Of a stretch of DNA of 64,000 nucleotides, positions 9,304 to 18,698 are shown one piece after another (the first letter of the stretch is position 1; each line of letters begins with the position of its first letter). The position numbers and the translations under genes were made by a program. This stretch comes from Paraclostridium bifermentans (GTDB lineage Bacteria > Bacillota > Clostridia > Peptostreptococcales > Peptostreptococcaceae). The notes below the pieces were generated by a model. That model saw nothing but the letters and a program-made list of their open reading frames with translations. It did no database searches and was not told the origin of the DNA. The stretch lies in NCBI RefSeq assembly GCF_019916025.1, contig NZ_CP079737.1, positions 930,001 to 994,000 of the forward strand, given 5' to 3'.

Positions 9304-10680
9304 TTGAAACCTTATATAGATATATTGGAAAATCAAAGAAGGCATTTAAATGAAGTTGGAATAATTAGTGTTGAAGATAGAATTAAAGCTTTAAAGAATT
9401 TAAAACAAACTATAAAAAAATATGAAAATGAAATTATAGATGCACTTTATAAAGATTTAGGAAAATCTGAGTTTGAAAGTTATACAACAGAGGTTGGATT
9501 TATATATAGATCTATAAATCATGCACTGAAAAATATAAAAAAATGGAATAAAGTAAAAAGAGTAAGAAATGATATAGCGCAAATTCCAGGAAAGTCATAT
9601 GTATATAACTCTGCATATGGAAGTGTTCTTATAATAGGGCCTTATAATTATCCTTTCCAATTAACTATAGAACCGCTTATAGGAGCTATAGCTGGTGGAA
9701 ACACAGCTGTTATTAAACCTTCAGAATACACTACTAATGTTGAATATATATTAGTTAAAATTATTAAAGAGTGTTTTAATTCAAATTATATTGATATAGT
9801 AGTGGGGGATTATACTGTAAATAGCAATTTATTAGACTTAAATTTTGATTATATATTTTTTACAGGAAGCGTAAATGTAGGCAAAATAGTTATGGAAAAA
9901 GCTAGTAAAAACTTAATACCTACAACTTTAGAATTAGGTGGAAAGTCACCAACTATAGTAGATAAAACTGCAAAACTAGACGTGACAGCAAAACGTATAG
10001 TATGGGGAAAATTTGCAAATGCTGGGCAGACTTGTGTAGCTCCTGACTATTTATTAGTTCACGAAGATATATATTATGAGTTTATAAAAAAATTAAAGAG
10101 TACGATAGAAACATTTTATGGAGTTAATATAAAAGATAGCAAAGATTTCGGAAGAATTGTTAATGACCGTCACATGAGTAGGTTAAAGGATATACTAGAT
10201 AAAGATCATGAAAAAATAGTATTTGGAGGAGACATTGATATGAAAGAAAGATATATTTCTCCAACTATTTTAAAAGATGTTAACTATAATGATGCGGTTA
10301 TGCAAGATGAAATTTTTGGCCCTATAATGCCTATTATAAAGTACAGCGAACTTGATGATATAAAATTTTATTTAAACTTACATCAAACACCACTGGCGTT
10401 ATATGTTTTTTCAGAAGATAAATATTTTAGTGATTATATAATTAAAAACTTTACTTTTGGAGGTGGATGCATAAATGATACAATAACGCATGTTGCATCT
10501 ACAAATCTTCCATTTGGAGGAGTTAAAACATCTGGAATTGGAAGATATCATGGATATAATAGTTTTAAAACTTTTACATATGAAAAAGCAATTGTAAAAA
10601 GAAGTAGTAAAATAGATATAAATTTAGTATTTCCGCCATATAAAGATAAATTAAAATTAATAAAAAAAGTAATGAAATAA
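9304..10680 (+). CDS. NAD(P)-dependent aldehyde dehydrogenase (ALDH3-like)
   Basis: A 458-residue enzyme that oxidises an aldehyde to a carboxylic acid. The catalytic cysteine is C244 in NAGQTCVAPDY and the general-base glutamate is E210 in LELGGKSP; IGPYNYPF and FFTGSVNVGK are cofactor-binding motifs. The length and lack of an extra N-terminal segment fit the class 3 / YwdH group, which often acts on medium- or long-chain or aromatic aldehydes. The start is a TTG with GGAGATGAG just upstream. It follows the tryptophanase transcript and its terminator, so co-transcription is unlikely. The natural substrate is unknown. Confidence 0.88.
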   Translation: MKPYIDILENQRRHLNEVGIISVEDRIKALKNLKQTIKKYENEIIDALYKDLGKSEFESYTTEVGFIYRSINHALKNIKKWNKVKRVRNDIAQIPGKSYVYNSAYGSVLIIGPYNYPFQLTIEPLIGAIAGGNTAVIKPSEYTTNVEYILVKIIKECFNSNYIDIVVGDYTVNSNLLDLNFDYIFFTGSVNVGKIVMEKASKNLIPTTLELGGKSPTIVDKTAKLDVTAKRIVWGKFANAGQTCVAPDYLLVHEDIYYEFIKKLKSTIETFYGVNIKDSKDFGRIVNDRHMSRLKDILDKDHEKIVFGGDIDMKERYISPTILKDVNYNDAVMQDEIFGPIMPIIKYSELDDIKFYLNLHQTPLALYVFSEDKYFSDYIIKNFTFGGGCINDTITHVASTNLPFGGVKTSGIGRYHGYNSFKTFTYEKAIVKRSSKIDINLVFPPYKDKLKLIKKVMK

Positions 10681-10783
10681 AATTTAAAAATGTAAAAATT
10701 TTACTGTATTTGTTAATGAAAATAAGAGAAAACTAAAAGTGATGTATATTTAGTTCAATATATTTTACTTGGAGGTGCTTATT

Positions 10784-10972
10784 TTGAAAGACAATTCATT
10801 TTTAAATAGTGTAAGAGGCATATTCAAAGAAATGCTGTATATGGAAAGTGAAAACACTAATACAGATAGAGAGAAAGTAACTGAGATAGATAAGTATGGA
10901 AACAAAACTACTTACTATAGAGCAGGAGCAGGACCTGAACAACCTAATACAATAAATCAAAAATTTGAATAG
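10784..10972 (+). CDS. Small conserved-looking hypothetical protein (62 aa)
   Basis: I do not recognise this gene. It starts with TTG at 10784, with GGAGGTG 6 bases upstream, and ends just before a strong terminator. The product is a short, charged, probably soluble protein with a Tyr-Gly turn (EIDKYGNKTTYYRAG) and no transmembrane helix or cysteines. The good ribosome site and its own terminator argue that it is a real gene. No function is assigned. Confidence 0.6.
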   Translation: MKDNSFLNSVRGIFKEMLYMESENTNTDREKVTEIDKYGNKTTYYRAGAGPEQPNTINQKFE

Positions 10973-10977
10973 ATATA

Positions 10978-11018
10978 AAAAAGACTACATTGATATTATC
11001 AGTGTAGTCTTTCTTTTT
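10978..11018 (+). terminator. Intrinsic terminator after the 62-aa gene
   Basis: AAAGACTACA pairs with TGTAGTCTTT, extended by TTGAT/ATCAG, and is followed by TTCTTTTT. Confidence 0.85.
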
Positions 11019-11090
11019 AGCATTAAAATAGCACATATAAACGAATAAAAGAGTAAAATAAATAGACAACAATTTTTAGGGGGGATTAAA

Positions 11091-12095
11091 TTGACTATAG
11101 ATCTAAAGGGAAGATCATTTTTGACTTTATTAGATTATACAGAAGAAGAAATAAGATACCTATTAGACCTAGCGAAGCTTTATAAAATAGCTAAAAAATT
11201 AGATAGATCTCACAAAAAATTAGACACTAAAAATATTGCACTTATATTTGAAAAAGATTCAATTAAGACAAGGTGTGCATTTGACGTTGCAGCTATGGAT
11301 TTAGGAATTGGAGTAACTAATATAGGTGCAAATGAACTACAAGGTGATAGAAGCGAATCTATAAAAGATTTTGCTAGAGGATTTGGGAAAATATATGATG
11401 GGATAGCTTATTATGGAGGAACTCAAGAGAATTTAAATGAATTAAATGAATTTGCTAAAATTCCTATATGGAATGCAATGACAATAGAGTATAATCCTAC
11501 TCAAGTTTTGGCAGATTTATTAACTATAGAAGAAAAGTTAGGATACTTAAAAGGTTCCAATCTTACATTTGTTGGAGATACGAAAAATAGTGTGGTAAAT
11601 TCTTTAATGATAGCATGTGCAAAGATGGGAATTAATTTTACTATATGTGCTCCAAGTGATTTGCATCCTGATAAATCATTAGTTAATGAATGTAAAAATA
11701 TAAGTGAAAAAAATAAATCTAATATAAGTCTAACTGAAAATTTTTATGAAGGGACTAAAGATGCAGATATAATATACACCTCTTCGTGGAATTCTATATT
11801 GGAATCAAATAATATTTCAAAAGACAATATAGATAAATTGGCCATTTACAAAGTTAGTATGGAAATTATAAATAATTGCAACAAAAAAGTTATATTTATG
11901 CATTGCTTGCCAGCTTTTCATAATTTAGAAACTAAGTTAGGACGAAATATGAATAAAGATTTTGGAATTAAAGAAATGGAAGTATCAGATGATGTTTTTG
12001 AATCTGATTTATCTGTTGTATTTGAGCAAAGTGAAAATAGAATGCATACAATAAAAGCTATAATCGCCGCAACTTTAGGAGCAGAATATAAGTAA
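11091..12095 (+). CDS. Ornithine carbamoyltransferase-like protein with altered active-site motifs
   Basis: A 334-residue protein that aligns end to end with ornithine carbamoyltransferase and keeps the catalytic HCLP (residues 271-274) and ENRMHTIKA near the C-terminus. Several substrate-binding residues differ. The carbamoyl-phosphate motif STRTR is SIKTR (57-61), HPTQ is NPTQ (135-138), the arginine of YRG is Tyr108, and the ornithine motif DVWVSMG reads SSWNSIL (231-237). The fold is clear, but normal activity is doubtful. It may be a paralogue with another substrate, or a non-catalytic relative. The TTG start follows a strong AGGGGGG site. It is flanked by terminators and stands alone, with no arginine deiminase or arginine biosynthesis genes nearby. 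Confidence 0.8.
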   Translation: MTIDLKGRSFLTLLDYTEEEIRYLLDLAKLYKIAKKLDRSHKKLDTKNIALIFEKDSIKTRCAFDVAAMDLGIGVTNIGANELQGDRSESIKDFARGFGKIYDGIAYYGGTQENLNELNEFAKIPIWNAMTIEYNPTQVLADLLTIEEKLGYLKGSNLTFVGDTKNSVVNSLMIACAKMGINFTICAPSDLHPDKSLVNECKNISEKNKSNISLTENFYEGTKDADIIYTSSWNSILESNNISKDNIDKLAIYKVSMEIINNCNKKVIFMHCLPAFHNLETKLGRNMNKDFGIKEMEVSDDVFESDLSVVFEQSENRMHTIKAIIAATLGAEYK

Positions 12096-12101
12096 TATTA
12101 A

Positions 12102-12163
12102 TTGAATTGATGTATAAAAATAAGGATATATTACTATATTCTTATTTTTATACATCAATTCAA
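12102..12163. terminator. Long hairpin terminator after the OTC-like gene
   Basis: A 23-base arm at 12102-12124 pairs with 12141-12163 without mismatch; the closing arm is T-rich. It directly abuts the first PhoP-type repeat. Confidence 0.8.
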
Positions 12164-12297
12164 TTAACAAAAAATTAACGAAAAAGTTCGTTTTTTAACT
12201 AAAGCTTAATCCGAATTTAATAATTAACAGCAACTTAACAAAAAAGAGTGTTTCTTAACATAGCCTTAACTTAAATTGACAAAATATTTGTTAAAAT
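12164..12297 (+). promoter_or_regulatory. Array of PhoP-type TTAACA repeats and promoter of the Na/Pi cotransporter
   Basis: Pairs of TTAACA-like hexamers recur with an 11-base period: 12164 and 12175, 12224 and 12235, 12255 and 12266, with TTGACA 10 bases after the last at 12276. A lone TTAACT is at 12195. A TAAAAT -10 element lies at 12292-12297. Direct TTAACA repeats with 11-base spacing are the Bacillus PhoP binding pattern. The adjacent gene is a phosphate transporter, so phosphate-starvation control is likely. Confidence 0.6.
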
Positions 12298-12353
12298 CAA
12301 ATTAATGAAAAAATACAGAAAACACGTTTGATTTTTTAAGGAGGAAATTATTA

Positions 12354-13979
12354 GTGGAAATAGCAGTAAATTTGATGGGAGGACTGGGACTATTCTTATA
12401 TGGAATGAATCTTATGGCAGATGGTCTTCAGAAATCAGCAGGAGAAAAATTAAAAAGAATAATTGGACTTTTAACTAGTAATGTATTAATGGGAGTTTTA
12501 GTAGGGGCTCTAGTAACAGCAATTATACAAAGTAGTAGTGCAACTACAGTTATGGTAGTTGGATTTGTTAACGCAGGAATCATGACATTACCTCAGGCTA
12601 TAGGAGTTATAATGGGGGCTAATATAGGAACAACTATAACAGCACAACTTGTATCTCTTGATTTAGTAGGGATAGCGCCTTTAGCATTAGGTATAGGGAT
12701 AGTAATGTATTTATTTTCAAAGAATCAAAAAACAAAAACAATAGCTGAAATTTTAATAGGTTTTGGTATATTATTTACTGGAATGGACTTTATGAAAAAT
12801 GCAGTAAAGCCATTAGCAGAGTTTAAAGGATTTACTGATGCATTAGTTGCTTTTGGAAATAGACCTATTCTTGGAATCTTATTAGGATTTGGAATAACGG
12901 CTATAGTCCAAAGTTCGAGTGCTTCTATGGGGATGTTATTAGCACTTGCATCTCAAGGATTAATACCTTTAACCGCAGCACTTCCTATATTATATGGAGA
13001 AAATATAGGTACATGTGTTACATCTTTAATATCTAGTATAGGAGCTAGTATAAATGCTAGAAGAGCAGCTTTAATGCACTTAGTGTTTAATATAATAGGA
13101 ACCATCGTATTTATGTTAATTTTAACAAAACCTATAACTATGATAGTTCAAAATTTAAATCCAGATGATGTAAGTAGACAAATTGCAAATGCTCATACAT
13201 TATTTAATATAACAAATGTTATATTATTACTTCCTTTCTCTAAATACATAGTAAAGCTTACTATGAAGCTTATGCCAGAAAGAGAAGAAGAAATAAAAAG
13301 CAAAAAGACTGTTCATTACATAGATGATAGAATGATGGAAACTCCATCTATAGCTTTATCAAACACTATAAAAGAAACTTTAAGAATGGGTGAAAAAGCT
13401 AAAGAAAGTTTAGACAATGCAATGACAGGATTTTTAAATAAATCAAAAGAAAAAGTAGATAAATCTTTTAAAAATGAAAAGCTAATAAATATTTTACAAA
13501 AAAGCATACTAAATTATTTATTGAAACTATCTAAAACTTCATTAAATGATAATTCTAGAGAAAGTGTAGATTTATTATTTAATACTGTAAATGATATAGA
13601 AAGAGTTGGAGATCATGCAGAAAATATAGCAGAGCTTGCAACTACAGTTATAGATAATGATTTGAGTTTATCTAAAGATGGATCTGTTGAACTTAAAGAA
13701 TTATACCAAAAGGTCTTAGACACGTACAGTTTAGCGCTTGAAAGTTTAGAGAAGTCAGATGTAGATTTGGCGTGTAGAGTAATAAAGATGGAAGAACAAG
13801 TTGATATGATGGAAAAAAGCTGTAGGGCAAATCATATGAGAAGACTAAACGCAAGTTCTTGTAGTGTGGACTCTGGAGTTATATTCTTAGATTTAATTAG
13901 TAATCTAGAAAGAGTATCAGATCATTCTGCTAATATAGCTCAACAGGTTATAAAATCGAGTAATAAGAAATTTGCATAA
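12354..13979 (+). CDS. Na+/phosphate cotransporter with C-terminal PhoU-like domain
   Basis: A 541-residue protein of the NptA/PNaS family. Two inverted QSSSA repeats (QSSSATTVM near residue 62 and QSSSASMGM near residue 186) mark the sodium/phosphate binding core, within about 8-9 membrane helices. The last ~210 residues are helical and PhoU-like, with NDIERVGDHAENIAEL and its repeat NLERVSDHSANIAQQ. The start is GTG after AGGAGG. The upstream TTAACA array suggests induction when phosphate is scarce. It should import phosphate with sodium. It is followed by its own terminator. Confidence 0.9.
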   Translation: MEIAVNLMGGLGLFLYGMNLMADGLQKSAGEKLKRIIGLLTSNVLMGVLVGALVTAIIQSSSATTVMVVGFVNAGIMTLPQAIGVIMGANIGTTITAQLVSLDLVGIAPLALGIGIVMYLFSKNQKTKTIAEILIGFGILFTGMDFMKNAVKPLAEFKGFTDALVAFGNRPILGILLGFGITAIVQSSSASMGMLLALASQGLIPLTAALPILYGENIGTCVTSLISSIGASINARRAALMHLVFNIIGTIVFMLILTKPITMIVQNLNPDDVSRQIANAHTLFNITNVILLLPFSKYIVKLTMKLMPEREEEIKSKKTVHYIDDRMMETPSIALSNTIKETLRMGEKAKESLDNAMTGFLNKSKEKVDKSFKNEKLINILQKSILNYLLKLSKTSLNDNSRESVDLLFNTVNDIERVGDHAENIAELATTVIDNDLSLSKDGSVELKELYQKVLDTYSLALESLEKSDVDLACRVIKMEEQVDMMEKSCRANHMRRLNASSCSVDSGVIFLDLISNLERVSDHSANIAQQVIKSSNKKFA

Positions 13980-13994
13980 TATAAGACTTTAAAT

Positions 13995-14045
13995 AAAAAG
14001 CTTTATCAATATAATGTGACATTATGATTGATAAAGCTTTTTATA
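13995..14045 (+). terminator. Intrinsic terminator after the Na/Pi cotransporter
   Basis: AAAAAGCTTTATCAAT pairs with ATTGATAAAGCTTTTT, with further pairing (ATAATGT/ACATTAT) near the loop. Confidence 0.85.
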
Positions 14046-14319
14046 TTTAATTAAACTATAAATGTAATTAAATTTTAAAAATTATAAAAATTGGCAGAAA
14101 GTATTGTACTAGTGAATAAAAAATTGTAATATATACATATAATATAGTGTATGCTAAAAGATAAAGAGTGTAGACTAAATAAGATATCAATATATACAAG
14201 TACATATATGTTATAAGGAAAAGTATTTCAATTTTAAATTGTATATATAATTATTGATATTAAATAAGATGATAATTAAGTTTAAATAATATTAATGATA
14301 GTTAAAGGAGAATGAAATT

Positions 14320-15036
14320 ATGGCAATGGGAGCACCAACACCACACAATAGCGGTAAATTAGGAGATATAGCAGAAACAGTATTATTACCAGGGGATCCT
14401 CTAAGAGCTAAATTTATAGCAGAAACTTTCTTAGAAGACGTTGTTCAATACAACACTGTAAGAGGTATGAATGGTTATACTGGATACTATAATGGTAAAA
14501 AAATATCAGTGCAAGGTACAGGTATGGGTTGTCCATCAATAGGAATATATACATATGAATTAATCCATTTTTATGGAGTTAAAAATCTTATAAGAATAGG
14601 TTCTGCAGGAGCTTTACATGAAGATTTAAAAATGCATGATATAGTTATAGGAATGGGTTCTTGTACAGATTCTAATTATGCAGCTCAATACAACTTACCA
14701 GGAACATTTGCACCAGTAGCAAGCTATGAATTACTTAGTAAGGCTGTAGATGTTGCGAAAAGCCAAGGGGTTGAGCCTAAAGTTGGAAACATACTATGTA
14801 GTGATGTATTCTATGGAGATGAAGGATTAGATTCTTTAGCAAAATGGACTAAAATGGGTGTTCTAGCTGTCGAAATGGAATCAGCTGCACTTTATATGAA
14901 TGCTGCAAGAGCTGGAGTTAATGCTCTTTGTATATTAACAATTTCTGATTGTCCTTTCAAAGGAGAAGCAACTACTGCTATGGAAAGACAAACTGCATTT
15001 ACAAGAATGATGAATATAGCTTTAGAATTAGCTTAA
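14320..15036 (+). CDS. deoD: Purine nucleoside phosphorylase (DeoD type)
   Basis: A 238-residue enzyme with the DeoD hallmarks: [21 protein letters not shown]-like N-terminus (split here across residues 7-25), [10 protein letters not shown], and [10 protein letters not shown] for nucleoside binding, with the catalytic Asp in ISDCPF. It cleaves purine ribo- and deoxyribonucleosides with phosphate in the cytosol, releasing the base and pentose 1-phosphate. It is a single gene with AAAGGAG before the ATG and a terminator directly behind it. The ~270 bases upstream are AT-rich and hold no feature I can support. Confidence 0.93.
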   Translation: MAMGAPTPHNSGKLGDIAETVLLPGDPLRAKFIAETFLEDVVQYNTVRGMNGYTGYYNGKKISVQGTGMGCPSIGIYTYELIHFYGVKNLIRIGSAGALHEDLKMHDIVIGMGSCTDSNYAAQYNLPGTFAPVASYELLSKAVDVAKSQGVEPKVGNILCSDVFYGDEGLDSLAKWTKMGVLAVEMESAALYMNAARAGVNALCILTISDCPFKGEATTAMERQTAFTRMMNIALELA

Positions 15037-15040
15037 TATA

Positions 15041-15080
15041 AAAACTCGCTTTTGTATAACTATGAAAGCGAGTTTTTTTT
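15041..15080 (+). terminator. Intrinsic terminator after deoD
   Basis: AAACTCGCTTT pairs with AAAGCGAGTTT and is followed by T residues. Confidence 0.9.
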
Positions 15081-15243
15081 ATGCTAAAAAACTTAAATAT
15101 TAATGGGTTTTATACTTAAAGGTCTAATTAAATAATGCAAGGAAAGTAAAAAATTGATACAGATTAAAAAATAAGATGTCTAAATTTTGCAATTTATAGA
15201 AAAATGAATCGGATTATGATAACATTATAATGATAAATATAAA

Positions 15244-15396
15244 TACTAGGTTTTTATTAATTAATAGGGAATGATGTGAAAATCATCAACAGCCCCCGCT
15301 ACTGTAATTACGGACGAGTCTTTTTTAAGCCACTGAAGAATTTCTTTGGGAAGGTAAAGATGAGGATGATGTATAAGTCAGGAGACCTGCCTAGAT
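15244..15396 (+). ncRNA. Cobalamin riboswitch
   Basis: CTAGG (15246-15250) pairs with CCTAG (15390-15394) to close the element. Inside are GGGAATGATGTGAAAATCATC, the invariant ACAGCCCCCGCTACTGTAA-type core at about 15289-15308, and the B12-box-like AAGTCAGGAGACCTGCC at 15375-15391. It lies directly upstream of a BtuF-type gene. I see no terminator between it and the start codon, so translational control is likely. The core strings are described in parts; all belong to the known class. Confidence 0.92.
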
Positions 15397-15424
15397 AAAA
15401 CAAACTTTCGGAGGGAGAGACAAA

Positions 15425-16447
15425 ATGAAAATATCAAAAAAAATTAAATTAAGTTTGCTTAGCTTAGTTATAGGGCTAAGCTTTGTAGGGTGCAGTAAAA
15501 CCGAAACTAAAACTGAAGACACTACTGCAAAGAAGGTAGAAAAAACAAATGAAACAAAGGATAATTATTATCCAGTAACTATTACTACGCACAATAGTAA
15601 CAAAGAAGAAATAAAGGTTACTATAAAAGAAAAACCTAAAAAGGCGCTTGCAGTTTATCAAGACTCTATAGAAACTATGCTAGCATTAGGGTTAGAAGAT
15701 AATATAGTTGCGGCGGCTGGGTTAGACCATAAGGTTAAAGATGAATATAAAGAAGCTTTTAAAAAGGTTAAGTATTTAGATGAGTTTACGCCGTCTAAAG
15801 AAAATACTATGATGTTACAGCCAGATCTTATAGTAGGATGGGATTCTTTGTTTACCGATAAAACATTAGGAACAGTAGATTTTTGGCAAAATAAAGGCAC
15901 AAATACATACATGGCATTAAATAGTGGAGCAGTAGAGCATAAAACTATTAAAAATGAATGTGAAGATATCTTAAATATAGGGAAAATATTTAACGTTGAA
16001 GATAAAGCTAAAAATATAGTTGGTAATATAAATAAGAAAGTAGATGAAGTTGTAGAGTCTGAAAAAGGCAAAAAGCAACAAACTACTTTAATAGTTGAAT
16101 TTTACGATGATAAAATTAGTGGATATGGAAAAAGCACTCTAGGAGGAGATATGGTAACTAAACTAGGTGCGAAATTATTAAATGAAAATGGGAATCCACT
16201 AAGTAAAGAAGATTTAGTAAAATTAAATCCAGACAGTATATTTGTAGTATATATGAATAGAGATGATGATAGTAAAAAGGCTGAAGAAACTAAAAATTTA
16301 GTTATGAAAGACAAAGCATTACAAAGTTTAAATGCAGTTAAAAATAATAGAGTTTATCCAATAGAACTAGGACAAATGTATTGTAGTGGAGTAAGAACTA
16401 TAGATGGAATAGAAACTTTTGCAAATGGACTTTATCCAAGTAAGTAG
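15425..16447 (+). CDS. Cobalamin/corrinoid-binding lipoprotein (BtuF-like)
   Basis: A 340-residue lipoprotein with signal ending FVGC (Cys 23), a charged linker, and the class III periplasmic-binding fold (pattern MLQPDLIVGW and the C-terminal VKNNRVYPIEL). Members bind vitamin B12, heme or ferric siderophores outside the cell. The upstream cobalamin riboswitch makes a corrinoid the likely ligand. It is first in a three-gene operon with permease and ATPase. The start follows CGGAGGG. Confidence 0.85.
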   Translation: MKISKKIKLSLLSLVIGLSFVGCSKTETKTEDTTAKKVEKTNETKDNYYPVTITTHNSNKEEIKVTIKEKPKKALAVYQDSIETMLALGLEDNIVAAAGLDHKVKDEYKEAFKKVKYLDEFTPSKENTMMLQPDLIVGWDSLFTDKTLGTVDFWQNKGTNTYMALNSGAVEHKTIKNECEDILNIGKIFNVEDKAKNIVGNINKKVDEVVESEKGKKQQTTLIVEFYDDKISGYGKSTLGGDMVTKLGAKLLNENGNPLSKEDLVKLNPDSIFVVYMNRDDDSKKAEETKNLVMKDKALQSLNAVKNNRVYPIELGQMYCSGVRTIDGIETFANGLYPSK

Positions 16448-16465
16448 AAAGAGGGACATAGGCAT

Positions 16466-17569
16466 ATGCAATCAACGAAAAGCTTAAGAAAATATGGAAA
16501 TAATGAAGAAAAGGGCTTTGTTAAAACAAAGCCTTTATATATATTAGTTATTATGGGACTTATTGTTGCTTTAATTCTATCTATTTTATTTGCGGTAACA
16601 ATAGGTTCAAGTGACATAAGCATAAAGCAAGTATATCAAATAATAGGGTATAAACTATTTAGTATAGGAAATGAAAATAATTTATCTAATGGAGCTATCC
16701 ATGATGTAGTATGGTTTATTAGGCTACCTAGAATAATTTTAGCTTTATGTGTAGGAATAGGACTATCTGTATGTGGAGTTGTAATGCAAGCTATAGTAAA
16801 AAACCCTCTAGCAGATCCTTATATCCTTGGCGTATCATCTGGAGCATCCTTAGGGGCTACAATAGCTATAATGTTAGGATTTACAACTTTATTAGGACAA
16901 AACTCAATAGGGATATTTGCATTCTTTGGTGCATTTTTAGTCTCGATGCTAGTTTTAATGATTTCAAACACAGGGTCAAGATCTAACTCTACAAAACTAT
17001 TATTAGCGGGAATGGCTTTGAGTTCTGTGTGTAGTGCATTTTCAAGTTTTATAGTTTATATAAAAAATGATGCAGAAGGAATGAAAAATATAACATTTTG
17101 GCTTATGGGAAGTTTAGCTGGTGCTAAATGGGAAGAAATAGTATTTATACTTCCACTGATTTTAATAGGTACTATATTCTTTTTAAGTCAGTATAGAATA
17201 TTAAATTTAATGTTGTTAGGAGATGATGTAGCCATAACATTAGGCACTGATTTACATAGGTATAGACAAGTATATCTAATTGTAACATCTCTCCTAGTAG
17301 GATTAGTGGTTTATTCATCTGGTATGATTGGATTTGTTGGACTTATAATACCTCACATTGTTAGAGGTTTATTTGGGACTGACCATAAAAAAATAATTCC
17401 AATATCTGCACTTTTGGGAGCTATATTTTTAATATGGTCAGATGTATTATCTCGAATAATAATAAGAAATGCAGAACTGCCGATTGGAATACTTATATCT
17501 ATGATAGGAGCTCCTTGCTTTGTTTATCTAATGATAAGAAGAAGTTATGGGTTTGGAGGTACTAATTAA
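16466..17569 (+). CDS. BtuC/FecCD-type permease of the corrinoid importer
   Basis: A 367-residue protein with about ten membrane helices and FecCD motifs: RLPRIILAL, GVVMQAIVKNPLADP, GVSSGASLGA, and GLIIPHIVRGLFGTDHK near the ATPase contact. The N-terminus has a ~25-residue charged extension before the first helix. It forms the homodimeric channel. It starts 18 bases after btuF-like and overlaps the ATPase gene by one base. Confidence 0.88.
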   Translation: MQSTKSLRKYGNNEEKGFVKTKPLYILVIMGLIVALILSILFAVTIGSSDISIKQVYQIIGYKLFSIGNENNLSNGAIHDVVWFIRLPRIILALCVGIGLSVCGVVMQAIVKNPLADPYILGVSSGASLGATIAIMLGFTTLLGQNSIGIFAFFGAFLVSMLVLMISNTGSRSNSTKLLLAGMALSSVCSAFSSFIVYIKNDAEGMKNITFWLMGSLAGAKWEEIVFILPLILIGTIFFLSQYRILNLMLLGDDVAITLGTDLHRYRQVYLIVTSLLVGLVVYSSGMIGFVGLIIPHIVRGLFGTDHKKIIPISALLGAIFLIWSDVLSRIIIRNAELPIGILISMIGAPCFVYLMIRRSYGFGGTN

Positions 17570-18330
17570 TGAGGATAGAAACTAAAAAATTAGAGTTTTC
17601 TATAAATGAAAATAAAATATTAAAAGGCATAGATATTGATGTTAAAAATAAAGAATTTGTAGGGATTATAGGGCCTAATGGAAGTGGAAAATCGACTCTT
17701 TTAAAGTGTATATATAGAAACTTAACCCCAAGTAAAGGTGTAATATATCTAGATGATATTAATATTAAAAGTATATCAACTAAAGACAGTGCTAAAAAAA
17801 TTGGAGTTGTAGCTCAACATAATCATAATAACTTTGATTTCTCGGTATTAGACATGGTACTTATGGGAAGGAGTCCTTATAAAAAAGTTATGGACAGAGA
17901 TACTAAGGAAGATTATGAAATTGTATATAATGCTATAGATAAAGTAAATATAAGACATTTAATTAATAGAAACTTTAATACTTTATCTGGAGGAGAGCAA
18001 CAAAGGGTTATACTAGCAAGGGCTTTAGCTCAGGATACAAAGTGTTTAATACTTGATGAACCAACCAATCATTTAGATATTAAATATCAGTTACAATTAA
18101 TGGGTATCGTTAAAGATTTAGATATAGAAGTTATAGCAGCTATTCATGATTTAAATATTGCAGCTATGTATTGCGATAAAATATATGTTTTAAAAGATGG
18201 AGAAATTAGGGCTTATGGAACTCCGAAACAGGTTTTGACTACAGAACTTATAAAGGAAGTTTATGGAGTTAATGCTAAAATTTTAAAAGATGAAACTGAT
18301 GATAATATAAATATAATTTTTAAAAAATAA
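17569..18330 (+). CDS. BtuD/FepC-type ATPase of the corrinoid importer
   Basis: A 253-residue ATPase with Walker A GPNGSGKST, Q-loop VAQH, signature LSGGEQQRV, Walker B CLILDEPTNHLD and switch His AAIHDLN. The class is that of iron-chelate, heme and cobalamin importers. Translational coupling to the permease (shared base) and the riboswitch upstream support a corrinoid role. A terminator follows. Confidence 0.88.
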   Translation: MRIETKKLEFSINENKILKGIDIDVKNKEFVGIIGPNGSGKSTLLKCIYRNLTPSKGVIYLDDINIKSISTKDSAKKIGVVAQHNHNNFDFSVLDMVLMGRSPYKKVMDRDTKEDYEIVYNAIDKVNIRHLINRNFNTLSGGEQQRVILARALAQDTKCLILDEPTNHLDIKYQLQLMGIVKDLDIEVIAAIHDLNIAAMYCDKIYVLKDGEIRAYGTPKQVLTTELIKEVYGVNAKILKDETDDNINIIFKK

Positions 18331-18352
18331 TTAAATTAAAAAATAAATATAG

Positions 18353-18395
18353 AAAGCTAAAAAATAATTTAAAAATATTTTTTAGCTTTTTTTTA
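18353..18395 (+). terminator. Terminator after the corrinoid importer
   Basis: AGCTAAAAAATA pairs with TATTTTTTAGCT, followed by eight T residues. Confidence 0.85.
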
Positions 18396-18698
18396 TGTAA
18401 TAAATTAATTGTTTGTAAATAAAAATCAATTTGGTTAAAAAAAGTGAAAATTTATTATTTTAAAAAAGTTTAGCAGTAATATACATTAATGATTAGTAAT
18501 ATTAAATAAAACCATTGGTAAAACGATAAAATTGAGTTAGTTATACTAAACATAATAAAAATTAATATAAACAAAAGTTTACTTTAACTAAACATAATAA
18601 AAATTAATATAAACAGAAAAATAAAAAAATATGTATATACATTGAAATAACTAGAAATAGAAAAAATGATATTTAAAATAAAAAAATAAAAAAAGTGC
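18396..18698. other. AT-rich intergenic stretch upstream of the polyamine operon
   Basis: About 300 bases without a supported gene. The only clear structure is the 29-base direct repeat listed separately. Confidence 0.6.
18545..18615. repeat. Perfect 29-base direct repeat upstream of the polyamine promoter
   Basis: The same 29 bases, beginning ACTAAACATAAT and ending ATATAAACA, occur at 18545-18573 and 18587-18615, a 42-base period (about four helical turns). The copies are ~85-155 bases upstream of the speA promoter and could be binding sites for a regulator. Confidence 0.7.

Noticed and set aside
12276-12297. Reading TTGACA at 12276 as a standard -35 box
   Set aside because: It is only 10 bases from the TAAAAT element; as part of the 10-11-base repeat it fits a PhoP half site better.
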